A DNA stretch of 20,466 nt. It comes from JBKPCD01 sp046727175. GTDB taxonomy: Bacteria; Acidobacteriota; Vicinamibacteria; Vicinamibacterales; 2-12-FULL-66-21. Under the pieces are notes generated by a model. That model searched no databases. It saw only the letters and a program-made list of their open reading frames with translations, and had not been told where the DNA came from. The translations under genes and the position numbers were made by a program. The stretch spans positions 1 through 20,466 of the forward strand of contig JBKPCD010000161.1 in the NCBI GenBank assembly GCA_046727175.1, written 5' to 3'. Positions within the stretch are counted from its first letter, which is position 1; each line of letters begins with the position of its first letter. Positions 7,031 through 14,494 of the stretch are shown piece by piece.

Positions 7031-7873
7031 TCACGGCACCTTGAACCCTCGAAAGACCCACGTCGCGCCAACAGTAAAGCCGTAATCGGGATCAGGCGAC
7101 GTCATGCCGACGATGAGAGCGGCGTCGAGGCGCACGGTTGATCGCGTGACGCGCCCGCCGACGCGCATGGCAGCGCGGCTCTCGGTGCCGGGGGGAGGCG
7201 CACCGGCGCGGGTATCGGCACGTCCGTTGATCTCGCCGACGATCTCGACGCCTTCATATACCGCGCGCGCGAACGAGACACCGTAGGTGAGCACGTCGTT
7301 CTGACGATCACCGCGCGTCGGATCCGAAAGGATGCCGAGGCCGATATTCCCGACCACGCGAATCGACTGCACCGTCTTGCCGAAGAGACCCGACACGAAG
7401 AAGTCGGTCGTGTCGAGACCGAGGCCGCTTTCGTTGCTCGCGTTTGGCAGTTTCGTGGCGAATCGCACGCCCACCGCAGGTCGCCCGGCCGTTTCCGACA
7501 CGAGCCGCACTTTCGTTCCGACCACGAGGTCTTCGACGTCGCTCGTCGTATCTCCCGTGAAGTCGAGTTGATTGGATAACGGCGCCGCGTGGCGCGATGT
7601 GACGTTCAGATGGTTGTACAAGCCGCCATCGAATTGAAGCTCGGCGATCGAGCTCAGGCCGAAACTCACGCCCAAGATCGGAATTCTGAGCAGATTGCCC
7701 TCGAGTCCGGACACCGGATAAAAGATGTCGTGTTGATAATCGAGCCCTCCTTCGATCAGGACGAGCCCCGACCCGATTGTTTCGGGATCCTCTGTGACGA
7801 GTGGGCGCTGCTGAGTGAAGGCGGGCGATGCAGTCGCTATCAGAATCAGAATTGCGATCAGTGGTTTTGTCAT
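7031..7873 (-). CDS. Predicted outer-membrane beta-barrel protein
   Basis: A 280-residue exported protein. Residues 1-20 (KPLIAILILIATASPAFTQ) are a clear Sec signal peptide with a likely cut after A-F-T-Q or A-F-T. The mature part begins RPLVTEDPETIGSG and continues with alternating short beta-strands rich in Gly, aromatic and charged residues (GLVLIEGGLDYQ, VGVRFATKLP, VVGNIGLGIL, GFTVGATWVF), which is typical of transporter-like outer-membrane barrels of the MetA-pathway/porin type. No ligand can be proposed. The ATG at 7873 is preferred over the upstream in-frame start at 7909 because it begins the signal peptide and has GAGAGAAG just upstream. It converges on the dehydrogenase gene and follows dtd in the same direction after 135 nt. 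Confidence 0.72.
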   Translation of the reverse strand: MTKPLIAILILIATASPAFTQQRPLVTEDPETIGSGLVLIEGGLDYQHDIFYPVSGLEGNLLRIPILGVSFGLSSIAELQFDGGLYNHLNVTSRHAAPLSNQLDFTGDTTSDVEDLVVGTKVRLVSETAGRPAVGVRFATKLPNASNESGLGLDTTDFFVSGLFGKTVQSIRVVGNIGLGILSDPTRGDRQNDVLTYGVSFARAVYEGVEIVGEINGRADTRAGAPPPGTESRAAMRVGGRVTRSTVRLDAALIVGMTSPDPDYGFTVGATWVFRGFKVP

Positions 7874-7912
7874 CTTCTCTCGATGCGACGCGGGACCAGA
7901 CCCCAACATCCA

Positions 7913-7932
7913 GCGCGCGGAAAAACGCGCGC
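7913..7932. terminator. GC-rich hairpin between dtd and the barrel gene
   Basis: GCGCGCG (7913-7919) pairs with CGCGCGC (7926-7932) around a 6-base loop containing five A (U on the minus-strand transcript). It could attenuate or stop read-through from dtd into the barrel gene. There is no U tail after the stem, so the call is tentative. The rest of the gap 7874-8008 shows nothing further. Confidence 0.3.
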
Positions 7933-8008
7933 CGGGGACCCCGCCTTCGCGCGACGCCTTCGAACCTGCCGACGGCCCGGTCAGTTGCCGCGGCGGGCAG
8001 CGCAGCGA

Positions 8009-8455
8009 CTACTCGCGACGACTGTCCAGTAACAGGGTAACGGGACCGTCATTGACCAATTCAACGTTCATATGGGCCTGGAACTCACCGGCTTCGACGG
8101 TGAGTCCTGTTTCGCGCAACGAACGAATCACCTCTTCGTAAAGGGCTCGCGCGAGCGGCGGCGGCGCCGCCGGATCGAACGATGGCCGTCGTCCTTTGCG
8201 ACAGTCTGCCTGCAAAGTGAACTGCGCAACCACGAGGACTGCGCCTCCCGCTTCGACCACCGACCGGTTCATCCGCCCCTGCTCGTCAGGGAAGATTCGC
8301 AGCTCGCGAATCTTTGCCGCGATGTATTGGACGTCAGCGGGTCCATCATCGTGTGCCACGCCCACGAACGCCAACAGCCCCGATCCGATCCGCCCGACGA
8401 TGCGTCCATCGACGGTGACGGAGGCGCAACTCACACGCTGAACCACGGCCCGCAT
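8009..8455 (-). CDS. dtd: D-aminoacyl-tRNA deacylase
   Basis: Dtd hydrolyses D-amino acids (and glycine) from mischarged tRNA in the cytoplasm. The 148-residue length is standard. The N-terminus MRAVVQRVSCASVTVDG is diagnostic. The active-site motif normally SQFTL is AQFTL at 77-81, keeping T80. The Gly-cisPro motif is NDGPVT at 135-140, at the usual distance from the C-terminus, and RPSFDPA is also conserved. The Ser-to-Ala change in the first motif is the only oddity. The ATG at 8455 gives the standard N-terminus. The gene lies downstream of ttcA with a 106-nt gap that holds a GC-rich heptad array, so co-transcription is possible but not certain. Both neighbouring genes act on tRNA. Confidence 0.94.
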   Translation of the reverse strand: MRAVVQRVSCASVTVDGRIVGRIGSGLLAFVGVAHDDGPADVQYIAAKIRELRIFPDEQGRMNRSVVEAGGAVLVVAQFTLQADCRKGRRPSFDPAAPPPLARALYEEVIRSLRETGLTVEAGEFQAHMNVELVNDGPVTLLLDSRRE

Positions 8456-8464
8456 CGATCAGAG

Positions 8465-8520
8465 GGGGTGCCGGGCGCCGGCTCCCGGGTGCAGGTTCGC
8501 GGGCCCCGGTTTCCGGTCCC
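8465..8520. repeat. GC-rich heptanucleotide array
   Basis: Eight successive 7-nt words on the plus strand follow the pattern CGGNNNC, with two imperfect members: GGGGTGC, CGGGCGC, CGGCTCC, CGGGTGC, AGGTTCG, CGGGCCC, CGGTTTC, CGGTCCC. A looser continuation reaches about 8541. The array fills most of the dtd-ttcA gap. Its period matches the array at 2321-2457 but the consensus is different. Confidence 0.6.
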
Positions 8521-8561
8521 TGTTCTTGCGGTTCCAGGCTCTCGAGCCGGTCCGCGTGCGG

Positions 8562-9404
8562 TCAAGGCTCTGCACTTGTTCGAGTGCTGCATCGGACGAG
8601 CGGAAGCGGCGTCCCGACATCAGTCATCAGGCTCTGTCGCAAGTCTGGCAAGGGATTCAGTCGCCGATCCAGCAGATGGCGAGGCGCGACGTTGGCCAGC
8701 GCGCGAACCATCGAGCTCTTGACCTCCGGATGCTCGACTTCGAGCTCGGCGATCAACCGCTTCACGCGCTGTCGTTGCAGGCCGAGATCGCCGCATGCCG
8801 GACAGCAGCAGCTGATGATGGGGAGCTGCTGCTCCTTCGCGTAGTTGCGCGCTTCGGATTCGGTCACGCCGACGAGAGGACGAATGACGATGTGCTGCTC
8901 GTTGTCCGAGACGAGCCGCGCGGGCATCGCCTTGAGCGTGCCCGCGAAGAACAGGTTGAGGAGCAGCGTCTCGATAAAATCGTCGAGATGGTGCCCGAGC
9001 GCGATCTTCGTCGCGCCGACTTCGTCGGCGAGCCGGTACAGCACGCCCCGTCGCAAGCGCGCGCAGAGCGAACACGGCGTCGCCTGCGCATCCAGCAGAT
9101 CGTCCATGACCTCGCCGATCTCGGTGTGAACGATCCGATAGTCCCAGCCTCGCCCCTCGCAGGTCGTCGAGATGAGATCGTGTCGATACCCCTCGTAGCC
9201 CGAATCGACCGTCACGCCGACGAGCGAGAATTCGATGGGCGCGCGCTCTCTGAGGACGTGGAGAATCTGCATGAGGGCCCAGCTGTCCTTGCCACCGGAA
9301 AGGCCGACCATCACACGGTCGCCGTCCTCAATCAGTTGATAGTCGACGATCGCTTTCGTGACCTTCTTTGCGAGACGCGATTCGAGGGGGGAAGAATATG
9401 GCAT
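8562..9404 (-). CDS. ttcA: TtcA-type tRNA thiolation ATPase (PP-loop)
   Basis: A 280-residue protein of the TtcA/TilS/CTU1 superfamily. TtcA makes 2-thiocytidine at position 32 of some tRNAs with an iron-sulfur cluster. The PP-loop is SGGKDS at 36-41. The first cysteine pair is in TPCSLCARLRRG (C111, C114), followed by GHHLDDFIETLLLN. The second cysteine region is SCCCPACGD (C199, C200, C201, C204), where the third cluster ligand is expected. These match TtcA better than TilS, which lacks the cysteines. The start is the ATG at 9404-9402. The upstream gap contains the second palindromic heptad element, which would lie in or next to its 5' leader. It precedes dtd in the same direction. A related tRNA-thiolase specificity cannot be excluded. 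Confidence 0.88.
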   Translation of the reverse strand: MPYSSPLESRLAKKVTKAIVDYQLIEDGDRVMVGLSGGKDSWALMQILHVLRERAPIEFSLVGVTVDSGYEGYRHDLISTTCEGRGWDYRIVHTEIGEVMDDLLDAQATPCSLCARLRRGVLYRLADEVGATKIALGHHLDDFIETLLLNLFFAGTLKAMPARLVSDNEQHIVIRPLVGVTESEARNYAKEQQLPIISCCCPACGDLGLQRQRVKRLIAELEVEHPEVKSSMVRALANVAPRHLLDRRLNPLPDLRQSLMTDVGTPLPLVRCSTRTSAEP

Positions 9405-9416
9405 GGTGAATCGTGT

Positions 9417-9488
9417 CAGAAGCTGGAAACTAGAGGTGAGAGTGATTCGAGGTCACGATCGCTCTAACTTCTAACTTCTAAGCTTCTG
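9417..9488. repeat. Palindromic heptad element, copy 2
   Basis: Clearly related to the element at 6961-7024. The left arm is CAGAAGC, TGGAAAC, TAGAGGT, GAGAGTG, followed by ATTCGA as in copy 1. The right arm in reverse complement is CAGAAGC, an extra T, TAGAAGT, TAGAAGT, TAGAGCG. The outer 8 bases CAGAAGCT and AGCTTCTG pair perfectly; the inner pairing has several transitions. It occupies the gap between the end of the glycan operon (stop at 9502) and ttcA (start at 9404), so it may terminate the operon. Confidence 0.8.
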
Positions 9489-9501
9489 TCTCAGTCTCTC
9501 A

Positions 9502-10539
9502 TCATATCGCCGTCAACTGCCGGACCGTTTCCGGCCACGTCAATCGACTGACGAATGCGTGGGCGCCGGCGCCCATGCGTTCGGCGAGCGATCGATCGTC
9601 GGCCAGGCGCCGCACCGCCTCCGCGATCGACTGTGGCGAGGGATCGCACACGAAACCCGAGCGCCCGTCGGCGACCAGCTCGGCCGGACCGCCGCTGTCG
9701 CGGCACGTGATCACCGGCTTCCGCGAGGCGAACGCCTCGACGGTGACGAACCCATAATCCTCCGCCATCGGCGCGAAGCAGACGGCCCGGCATCGTGCGA
9801 GGTAACCGAGCAGCTCCGACTCCGTAAGCGCGCCTCTGAGCGTCACACGATCCGAGAGACCAACGCGCTCGATGAGCGCTTGCAGCGAGCCACGTTCCTC
9901 ACCGTCACCGCCGATGACGAGCCGCGCGCCGCGCAGGTCGGGTGCGGTGAACGCCTGGACGATCAGGTCGACGCGCTTGAGCGCCGTGAGGCGCGAGACC
10001 ATGAAGAAGAAATCGCCATAGTCGTCGCAGCGATACTCGCGCTGCGGTGGTGGCGGATACAGCACCGCGGCCTTCAGTTCCGGCCACATCGCGAGCCTCT
10101 GCTGAATCGTGTGCGACTGCACGAAGAGACGAGACACGTTCCGGGTCAGCAGGTAGCGATCGACGCGGTGAATCAACTGCTTGCGAACCCGCTCCTTAAG
10201 GCGTCCCGATTGACTCAATGCGCTGCTGAACCGATCCCACAGATCGTAGTACTCGCGCATCGTGTGATTCAGCCAGCACACGTGCCTCGAATGCCGCACG
10301 GCGTAACTCGGGTATCGCAGGCTGATCACGTGATCGATGAGTCGTCCATCGCTCATGCCGAGGTCGGTCAACCAGGTCGCGAGATACGCCGATGCCTGCC
10401 TGCCGAAGCGGTTCTGTGGCGTCAGCACGGTTTCGGCCTGATGACCGGCGTCGCGGAGTGCCTGCGTCAGCGCGCGCGCGATCACCCTGTGACCACCTTC
10501 GGTCATCGGCGGGCTCGATGTCACGACGGCTATGCGCAT
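9502..10539 (-). CDS. Glycosyltransferase family 4 (GT-B), last gene of the glycan operon
   Basis: A 345-residue retaining GT-B glycosyltransferase acting on the cytoplasmic face of the membrane. The N-terminal domain starts MRIAVVTSSPPMTEGGHRVI, a glycine-containing acceptor-side loop. The C-terminal domain has FFFMVSRLTALKRVDLIVQAF and VIGGDGEERGSLQALIE. The nucleotide-sugar E-x7-E motif is intact in AEDYGFVTVEAFASRKPVIT. The GGPAELV segment after it is also typical of GT4. The start is the ATG at 10539. Unlike the six upstream genes it does not overlap its neighbour, but the 27-nt gap still suggests the same transcript. The donor and acceptor sugars cannot be told from sequence. Confidence 0.88.
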   Translation of the reverse strand: MRIAVVTSSPPMTEGGHRVIARALTQALRDAGHQAETVLTPQNRFGRQASAYLATWLTDLGMSDGRLIDHVISLRYPSYAVRHSRHVCWLNHTMREYYDLWDRFSSALSQSGRLKERVRKQLIHRVDRYLLTRNVSRLFVQSHTIQQRLAMWPELKAAVLYPPPPQREYRCDDYGDFFFMVSRLTALKRVDLIVQAFTAPDLRGARLVIGGDGEERGSLQALIERVGLSDRVTLRGALTESELLGYLARCRAVCFAPMAEDYGFVTVEAFASRKPVITCRDSGGPAELVADGRSGFVCDPSPQSIAEAVRRLADDRSLAERMGAGAHAFVSRLTWPETVRQLTAI

Positions 10540-10566
10540 CTCGACACTGTCGCACCGGCAGTATTT

Positions 10567-12555
10567 CTATTCCGCCAACGTCGGCTTCACGCGAACGCCC
10601 AGATAGCGCGAATCAGTCGATTCTTCAACCAGGCTCGGCACGAACCCCCGGCTGCTCGAGACGGAGACGGTCCACACCGGCCATTGGCCTTGGTACAAGA
10701 ATCCGCGATCGAGGGTGAAGAAGACCTGCTGCGATCTCCCTGGTTGAAGCGCTACGCGCTGAGTCCGTCCCGCAACCGTGGCTGTGACATCGGTGGGAAC
10801 GGGACCTGCGGTCAGCGTCATAAGCAGCCGCCTCATCGGGCGGTCCGTTTTGACGAGAAACTCGGCGCGGGACTCGCCTTTCACCCAGAAGCTCTTGTCT
10901 TCCTCCCTTCCGAATGCGTTGTCGTCGAAGAAGTAGATCTGGAATCCGGGATCCTTCTGATCGGAATTGTCACCGAACCACTGACGAACGCGTCCCTGGT
11001 CGGTGTTAATCGGCCAGTCGTACACGAGCGTCAGCTCGGGCGGGAGCAATCGAAGCGGGCCGCTCTTGGCTGCGTTGCCCGGATAAAAGGACGAGACGAA
11101 CGGATTGAGCACGAGCGGAGACACGAAGAGCGAGCCGATCACCCAGGGGATCGCAGCGAGGGACACGCGGGTCATCGCTGGAAACAGGAACAGGAACACA
11201 CCGTAGGCACCCATGAAATAGCGATTCCCAACGGAACCGCCTCCGCCGTTCCACGTGTAGGGCGTCACGATGATGAAGAACAGAATCTGTGCAACGCCTG
11301 ACGCAAGGACGAGCCATTGCCAGACGGGGCGTCGCCTGGCGGCCGACAGAAATGCCGCCATCGCAAAGGCCGCCGGGAAGAAGTACGCGACGACCCCGGC
11401 GTAGCGACCGACGAAGAAATAGCCGAGGTTGTGCGCCAGATTCGTCCAGAACACGCGCCGGTCGAAGATGATCCCGGTGAGGGCCTCCGCGCGCGATTTC
11501 GCGACGCCAAGATTCGCATGCGGCGCAACGCTCTGGAGCGGATACTCGTGGACGTACGTGCTCCGGTCCCCACCCTGATAATTCCACTCGCCCGTAATCG
11601 CCACGTTGCTAGCGAAGAGGCCGACCGCAATGATTCCAAACAAGCCGGCGCTCGCGGCAGCGACGCGAAAACGGCGCCCGATCATCTGCCAGATCACGAT
11701 CGGCAGGAAAAGCAGCGCATTCGAAACCTTGGAGAACGTTCCAAGGCCGAGAAGTGCAGACGCGATCAGATCGCTTCGTCCGCAGAACAGCCAACGAGGG
11801 CCACGCGGCGTGCGGTCTGGCGCCGCAACCTCTTTGTAGAGCCAGCAGAAGTACGCAAGCAACCCGAGCGAGAAGTTGAAGAGCTCCGGCGTAATCCAGA
11901 CGACGTAGACCGGGACGACCGAGACCATCACGAAGCCGACCGCGAGCAGCAGTGATGACGGCGACGGTGCGCGCGCGCGCAGGAAGAGGTACGCGCAGAA
12001 GAGATCCGCCGCCAACAAGAGCGCGTGCAGCACGAGGAATCCATTGGTGCCGAAGATCCGGACGAAGGGCGCAGCGACCAGCGGATACGCGAACGATTTC
12101 CCGTAGTACCACCGATTCGGATCAGGGTCCGGGTCGGTGAGGATGTGGAAGAACGGCGGTTTCGCAGAGAGCACGAAGCCTTTGACGTCGCGTCCTCTCT
12201 TGAGAAACACGCCGGACGGTCCGCTGGAGAACTCACGCCAGACACGTATCAGGTCTTCGCGCCGATACGTCAGATCTCCGTCCGACGCGAGGCTGTGGCC
12301 CATCATGTAGTAGGTCGCCTCGTCGCTCTGGATCCCGATTGCCGCGCGCGGGAAATCGACCGTCAGCGCAAGCCCGCCGTAGAGGCACAGGGCGATCGCT
12401 GCCGCAATCAACCCAGGTGAAACAGAGACGCGGGGAGCAGACGGGTCGGCGAATGTGCCGCCAGCCGAGTCGCCGGACGCGCGTCGAGGAATGTCGAGCG
12501 AGTCGTCGTGCGCCGAATCGAGGGGCGGCAGTCCGGATCTGTTGGGAACGGTCAC
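10567..12555 (-). CDS. Multipass membrane protein, GT-C glycosyltransferase-like
   Basis: A 662-residue integral membrane protein. A polar N-terminal tail (1-45) leads to the first membrane helix (about 48-67). The following extracytoplasmic loop has SDEATYYMM with D78-E79, the position where GT-C enzymes (ArnT, PMT, GT39/GT83 types) keep a catalytic acidic pair. Around ten further hydrophobic helices follow up to about residue 480, including HALLLAADLFCAYLFLRA and FVMVSVVPVYVVW. The last roughly 180 residues are a soluble, beta-rich periplasmic domain. Such enzymes use polyprenyl-phosphate sugars to glycosylate lipids or proteins outside the membrane. The GTG at 12555-12553 overlaps the TGA of the upstream glycosyltransferase (GTGA). 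I infer a GT-C enzyme from topology and the acidic pair; an O-antigen-ligase-like or non-enzymatic role is possible. Confidence 0.7.
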   Translation of the reverse strand: MTVPNRSGLPPLDSAHDDSLDIPRRASGDSAGGTFADPSAPRVSVSPGLIAAAIALCLYGGLALTVDFPRAAIGIQSDEATYYMMGHSLASDGDLTYRREDLIRVWREFSSGPSGVFLKRGRDVKGFVLSAKPPFFHILTDPDPDPNRWYYGKSFAYPLVAAPFVRIFGTNGFLVLHALLLAADLFCAYLFLRARAPSPSSLLLAVGFVMVSVVPVYVVWITPELFNFSLGLLAYFCWLYKEVAAPDRTPRGPRWLFCGRSDLIASALLGLGTFSKVSNALLFLPIVIWQMIGRRFRVAAASAGLFGIIAVGLFASNVAITGEWNYQGGDRSTYVHEYPLQSVAPHANLGVAKSRAEALTGIIFDRRVFWTNLAHNLGYFFVGRYAGVVAYFFPAAFAMAAFLSAARRRPVWQWLVLASGVAQILFFIIVTPYTWNGGGGSVGNRYFMGAYGVFLFLFPAMTRVSLAAIPWVIGSLFVSPLVLNPFVSSFYPGNAAKSGPLRLLPPELTLVYDWPINTDQGRVRQWFGDNSDQKDPGFQIYFFDDNAFGREEDKSFWVKGESRAEFLVKTDRPMRRLLMTLTAGPVPTDVTATVAGRTQRVALQPGRSQQVFFTLDRGFLYQGQWPVWTVSVSSSRGFVPSLVEESTDSRYLGVRVKPTLAE

Positions 12556-13751
12556 GCAGCAGCCCCACCGGTCAGGAACGACAGATCCGCCTCGAGCACG
12601 CCTTTCCGACGCGTCGCTCGCGACACGCGGTGCAGCAGCTCGTACAGCCGCTCCATCTTGGCGACAAACACGGCAATGTCGTACCGCCGTCCGGTCTCGC
12701 GCGCGTTGCCGCTCAGTCGCGCCCGCGTGGCCGGTTCGTCCATCAGCCGCACCATCGCCGTCGCCAGCGACGACGCATCGCGTCTGGGAACAATGACCGC
12801 GTCGTGCCCCTGTGTGAGGACGTCGAGCAGACCATCCGCATCCGTCGCCACGATCGGCTTGCCCATCGCGAGCGCTTCGAACACCGTCAGCGGCGTACCT
12901 TCCCAGAGCGACGGAAACACACTCAGGTGGAACGCTGCGAGCACGCCCGCCACATCGCGCGCGAAGCCTGCGAACACGAATCGCTCGCCGAGGCCGAGCG
13001 CACGCGCCTGCGCCTTGAGCTCGGGCAACAGCGGACCTTCGCCGAACAGGAAGAACTTCGCATGCGGACGCTGGTTCAAGACGAGGCGTGCCGCGTCGAG
13101 GAGGTACGAGTTCCCTTTCGAGTCGTGCAGACGCGTCATCGAGCCGATCGCGAATTCGTCGGCAGTCAAACCGAGCGCTGCGCGCGCCGCACGAATCTCT
13201 TCCTCTGAACGCACGTGGCTGAACTCTTCGAGCGGAACACCGAGATAGACCACTTTGACCTTGTCCGCCGGAACCTTTCGTGCGTTGATGACGAACTCGG
13301 CGGTACTGCGCGATACGGCGATTGCGATATCGGTCAACGGCTCCAGCAGTACGTCAGCCGCGTTCTGGAACCAGGGCGTCGTTGTCAGGTTCGCGTGTTC
13401 ATGGAGAATCGTCGGCAGCCGGCGCATTCCTCCCGCGAGCCGCCCGAACGTCGTCGCGCCGTAGCCGTGAAGGTGCAGGATGTCGATCTGCTTGCGATCG
13501 ATCACCTTCAGCAGCGCAGGAAGCGTCGCAGGATCGAATTTCGACTTGTGCAGGTAGGTGATGTCGATCCCGATCGATTCGAGTGTTTCTTCGGACAGAT
13601 CCTTCTTCCGCAGGCTGACGAGCGACACCTGATAGCGCTCGGGATCGAACCGCGGAATCATCCAGGCGAACAGACGCTTGACACCGTGCATCCGCGATCC
13701 TTCCCAGCCGAGGTGATCGCAAACCTGGAGGACGTTCAGTTTGCGCGTCAT
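12552..13751 (-). CDS. Glycosyltransferase family 4 (GT-B)
   Basis: A 399-residue GT-B glycosyltransferase. The N-terminal domain has LNVLQVCDHLGWEGSRMHGV and IDILHLHGYGATTFGRLAGG, then LHEHAN, typical of GT4. The C-terminal Rossmann domain has FAIGSMTRLHDSKGNSYLLD, FFLFGEGPLLPELKAQA and the intact E-x7-E in LWEGTPLTVFEALAMGKPIV. The start is the ATG at 13751-13749, which overlaps the TGA of the acyltransferase gene upstream; its own TGA overlaps the GTG of the membrane protein downstream. It would add a sugar to a lipid-linked or glycolipid acceptor at the inner face of the membrane. Substrates are not inferable. Confidence 0.9.
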   Translation of the reverse strand: MTRKLNVLQVCDHLGWEGSRMHGVKRLFAWMIPRFDPERYQVSLVSLRKKDLSEETLESIGIDITYLHKSKFDPATLPALLKVIDRKQIDILHLHGYGATTFGRLAGGMRRLPTILHEHANLTTTPWFQNAADVLLEPLTDIAIAVSRSTAEFVINARKVPADKVKVVYLGVPLEEFSHVRSEEEIRAARAALGLTADEFAIGSMTRLHDSKGNSYLLDAARLVLNQRPHAKFFLFGEGPLLPELKAQARALGLGERFVFAGFARDVAGVLAAFHLSVFPSLWEGTPLTVFEALAMGKPIVATDADGLLDVLTQGHDAVIVPRRDASSLATAMVRLMDEPATRARLSGNARETGRRYDIAVFVAKMERLYELLHRVSRATRRKGVLEADLSFLTGGAAA

Positions 13752-14494
13752 GACGTCATCACCCGGTTGCGCTGCCCCACCACTTTCGCTGGAACTCCAA
13801 CGGCAATCGCCCCTGCGGGAACGTCGTCGCGGACAACCGCCGCTGCGCCGACAATCGCCCCATCGCCCACGTTGGCGCCGTCCAGGATCTTCGCGCCCGC
13901 ACCGAGCCAGGCTCCCGCGCCAACGCGCACGCCAGAGGATGTTCGCACTTGCGCCAGCACGGGTCGATTCGGGTCCGCGAAATCGTGGTCTCCGCCAATC
14001 AGGTAGCAGTACGCGGCCAGCAGCGTATCGCGTCCGACGCGTACGTGGCTTGCCGAAAAGAGCTCGCAGTTGAAGCCGATGTTCGTTCCACTCTCGATAT
14101 CGATGTCGCCGTTCTTGCAGGACAGGATTGTGTTTCTCCCGATGAAGACACCGGAGCCGATGGTGATCCCGCGGTTCGTCTCGCCCTTCGCGTCGAGCAG
14201 GCAGTTGTCATCGATGACCACGTCGTCGCCGACGCGGATCTTGTGAGGGTGCCGCAGCACGACGTTTTGACCGAAAATCACGTTGCGGCCGCACGCCCCG
14301 AGGAGCGATGGATAAAGCGCCTTTCGGAGCACGAAGCCGAGGGCGCCGGGGATGTGTTGCGAGCAGAGCACGACGAGCTCGTGCCAGATCAGCGCACCCC
14401 ATCCCGAGCGTCCGATCACGAGGTCCGCGTACTTCTGGCGTGCCGATCGCGACCGATCGAAGAGTTGATCCTGTGCCCGAGGAATCTGGGTCAT
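13748..14494 (-). CDS. Left-handed beta-helix acyltransferase (hexapeptide repeat)
   Basis: A 248-residue sugar O-/N-acyltransferase of the LbH family (WcaF/LpxA-like fold), normally transferring acetyl from acetyl-CoA to a sugar. After an N-terminal helical region (residues about 1-60, with ALIWHELVVLCSQHIPG) come repeated hexapeptides of the [LIV]-G-x4 kind: VIFGQNVVLRHP, IRVGDDVVIDDNC, ITIGSGVFIGRNT, IDIESGTNIGFNC, VRVGRDTLL. A loop with GGDHDFADPNRP follows; its His is a good catalytic candidate. VRVGAGAWLGAGAKILDG and VGVPAKVV end the helix. The ATG at 14494 overlaps the TGA of the epimerase gene (ATGA), which decides the start; the open frame extends further upstream only as a shadow. 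It probably decorates the glycan made by this operon. Confidence 0.88.
   Translation of the reverse strand: MTQIPRAQDQLFDRSRSARQKYADLVIGRSGWGALIWHELVVLCSQHIPGALGFVLRKALYPSLLGACGRNVIFGQNVVLRHPHKIRVGDDVVIDDNCLLDAKGETNRGITIGSGVFIGRNTILSCKNGDIDIESGTNIGFNCELFSASHVRVGRDTLLAAYCYLIGGDHDFADPNRPVLAQVRTSSGVRVGAGAWLGAGAKILDGANVGDGAIVGAAAVVRDDVPAGAIAVGVPAKVVGQRNRVMTS

Noticed and set aside
9559..11301. 580-codon plus-strand open frame opposite the GT4 and GT-C-like genes
   Set aside because: Antisense shadow. The minus-strand proteins have clear motifs and overlapping gene junctions, while this product has none.
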